13,814 bases of DNA from assembly GCA_003153335.1 (NCBI GenBank), contig PLYG01000471.1, positions 1-13,814 of the forward strand, in the 5' to 3' direction. The position numbers and the translations under genes are program-made. The first letter of the stretch is position 1. Each line of letters starts with the position of its first letter. This DNA comes from Betaproteobacteria bacterium (GTDB taxonomy: Bacteria; Pseudomonadota; Gammaproteobacteria; Burkholderiales; Casimicrobiaceae). The notes under the pieces are model-generated. The model was given only the letters and a program-made list of their open reading frames with translations. It did not search any database and had not been told where the DNA came from. Below are positions 12,835 to 13,814 of the stretch, one piece after another.

Positions 12835-13814
12835 TCATGCAAAACCCTGCGGCAGACGGTGTCCGCCGGCCTGATCAAAGCAGTGCGTCGCCGCCAAATC
12901 CCAGTTCAGCCGTACGCTGTCGCCGGCCGTTCCCTGCAGTTTACCCTTGGCCCGTACCGCCAGCACCGCATCTCCCAGCGCGCAGGTGACAACCGAGTCG
13001 GCGCCCAGGTATTCGATCCCGGCAACGGTGGCGTCGACCCCGTCGGCCCCGTCCACCCCGGCGAAATGGATGTCCTCCGGGCGAATGCCTACGGCGATTT
13101 CCCCGGCACGCGCGCCCAGGCGCGCAGCCCATTCCGAACTCGCCTGGGCGAGCGCCGATCCCGCCACGACATTCATCGGCGGCGTGCCGATAAAGCGCGC
13201 GGTAAACATCGACGCCGGGCGCGCGTAGAGTTCCTCCGGCGTCGCATCCTGCTCGATCCTGCCGTCGCGCAGCAGGATCACCTGATCCGCCATGCTCATC
13301 GCCTCGGCCTGATCGTGCGTCACGTAGACCATGGTCATCTGCAGTTTCTGCTGAAGCGCGCGCAGCTCCCGGCGCATTTCATTGCGCAACTGGGCATCCA
13401 GGTTCGACAGCGGTTCGTCCATCAGGCAGACCGGCTGCTCGGCAATGATGGCCCGGCCCAGCGCCACGCGCTGCTGCTGGCCGCCCGACAACTGGTTCGG
13501 TTTGCGCTCTAGCAGTTTCCCGAGACCCAGCAATTCGGCCACGCGCATCAGGCCGCGCCGCTGATCGGCCGCCGTCACCTTGCGCACCTTGAGTCCGAAC
13601 AAAATGTTCTCCGCAACCGACAGATGCGGAAACAATGCATACGACTGAAAGACCATCGAAAGATGGCGGCGCGACGGCGGCAATGCCGACACATCGTCGC
13701 CTGCGATAAAAATGCGACCCGCATCGGCCTTCTCCAGGCCCGCGATCAGGCGCAGCGTCGTCGACTTGCCGCAACCCGACGGCCCGACCAGGATCATGAA
13801 CTCGCCGTCGGCGA
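12835..13814 (-). CDS. ugpC: ABC transporter ATP-binding protein, UgpC/MalK-type, N-terminus cut by window edge
   Basis: The gene runs off the window end; the visible frame continues as ADGEF before the internal Met at 13797, so that Met is not the start and about 25-30 residues are missing. All nucleotide-binding motifs are present: Walker A GPSGCGKST, Q-loop VFQSYALFPH, signature LSGGQQQR, Walker B VCLMDEP with D-loop SNLD, and the switch histidine in VTHDQAEAM. Beyond the ATPase domain comes FIGTPPMNVVAG and a C-terminal OB/TOBE regulatory domain with IRPEDI, as in MalK and UgpC. It energises import through the two permeases encoded downstream in the same operon. Such ATPases are partly interchangeable between CUT1 transporters, so substrate cannot be inferred from it. 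The gene ends 25 bases before the binding-protein start. Confidence 0.92.
   Translation of the reverse strand, partial: ADGEFMILVGPSGCGKSTTLRLIAGLEKADAGRIFIAGDDVSALPPSRRHLSMVFQSYALFPHLSVAENILFGLKVRKVTAADQRRGLMRVAELLGLGKLLERKPNQLSGGQQQRVALGRAIIAEQPVCLMDEPLSNLDAQLRNEMRRELRALQQKLQMTMVYVTHDQAEAMSMADQVILLRDGRIEQDATPEELYARPASMFTARFIGTPPMNVVAGSALAQASSEWAARLGARAGEIAVGIRPEDIHFAGVDGADGVDATVAGIEYLGADSVVTCALGDAVLAVRAKGKLQGTAGDSVRLNWDLAATHCFDQAGGHRLPQGFA

Noticed and set aside
1..13814. CRISPR array, prophage, insertion sequence, toxin-antitoxin or defence system
   Set aside because: No regularly spaced direct repeats, transposase, integrase or small paired genes are visible; almost all sequence is covered by recognised housekeeping genes.

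Overview
The window is a stretch of GC-rich bacterial chromosome carrying ordinary, densely packed housekeeping genes. The organism is Gram-negative (heptose/LPS synthesis, lipoprotein, lysophospholipid flippase). The protein types and gene neighbourhoods (comEA next to hldD, alr divergent from lplT, tsaB-rimI-family 4 uracil-DNA glycosylase, RlmD, YccA) fit a betaproteobacterium, probably Burkholderiales or Nitrosomonadales. That placement is inferred from protein character; no rRNA is present to fix it.

Layout. Positions 1-2349, all minus strand, hold alr -> hldD -> comEA (the last cut by the window edge): D-alanine for peptidoglycan, the last step of ADP-heptose synthesis for LPS, and a competence-type DNA-binding protein. 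A divergent promoter region (about 2350-2471) separates alr from lplT on the plus strand (2472-3746), which encodes the lysophospholipid transporter. The minus-strand block 6533 -> 3878 reads tsaB -> rimI -> udg (family 4) -> lemA. Its genes overlap or are separated by 2 and 33 bases, so it looks like one operon for tRNA t6A modification, ribosomal protein acetylation, uracil repair and an envelope lipoprotein. Between lemA and lplT there seems to be a 3'-terminal remnant of a TPM-domain gene, the usual partner of lemA, with its stop codon overlapping that of lplT. rlmD (6648-7961, plus) runs divergently from tsaB and convergently with a Bax-inhibitor-1/YccA membrane protein gene (8061-8771, minus), with a nested stem-loop terminator between them.

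Positions 13814 -> 8871 (minus) form a transport operon of the Ugp type in the order ATPase (5' end cut by the window) -> periplasmic binding protein -> permease A -> permease E -> cytosolic endonuclease/exonuclease/phosphatase-fold hydrolase. A conserved-looking hairpin lies between the binding protein and the first permease. The hydrolase sits where classic ugp operons carry the phosphodiesterase UgpQ, which suggests import of a phosphorylated or phosphodiester compound followed by intracellular hydrolysis. The exact substrate cannot be read from sequence.

No tRNA, rRNA, CRISPR array, insertion sequence, prophage or origin was seen, and no gap between genes exceeds about 131 bases. I did not find a clearly new biological system. 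The observations most worth checking are the lemA-associated gene remnant, the non-canonical hydrolase and altered ligand residue in the Ugp-type operon, the nested inverted repeat after yccA, and several promoter and leader features.
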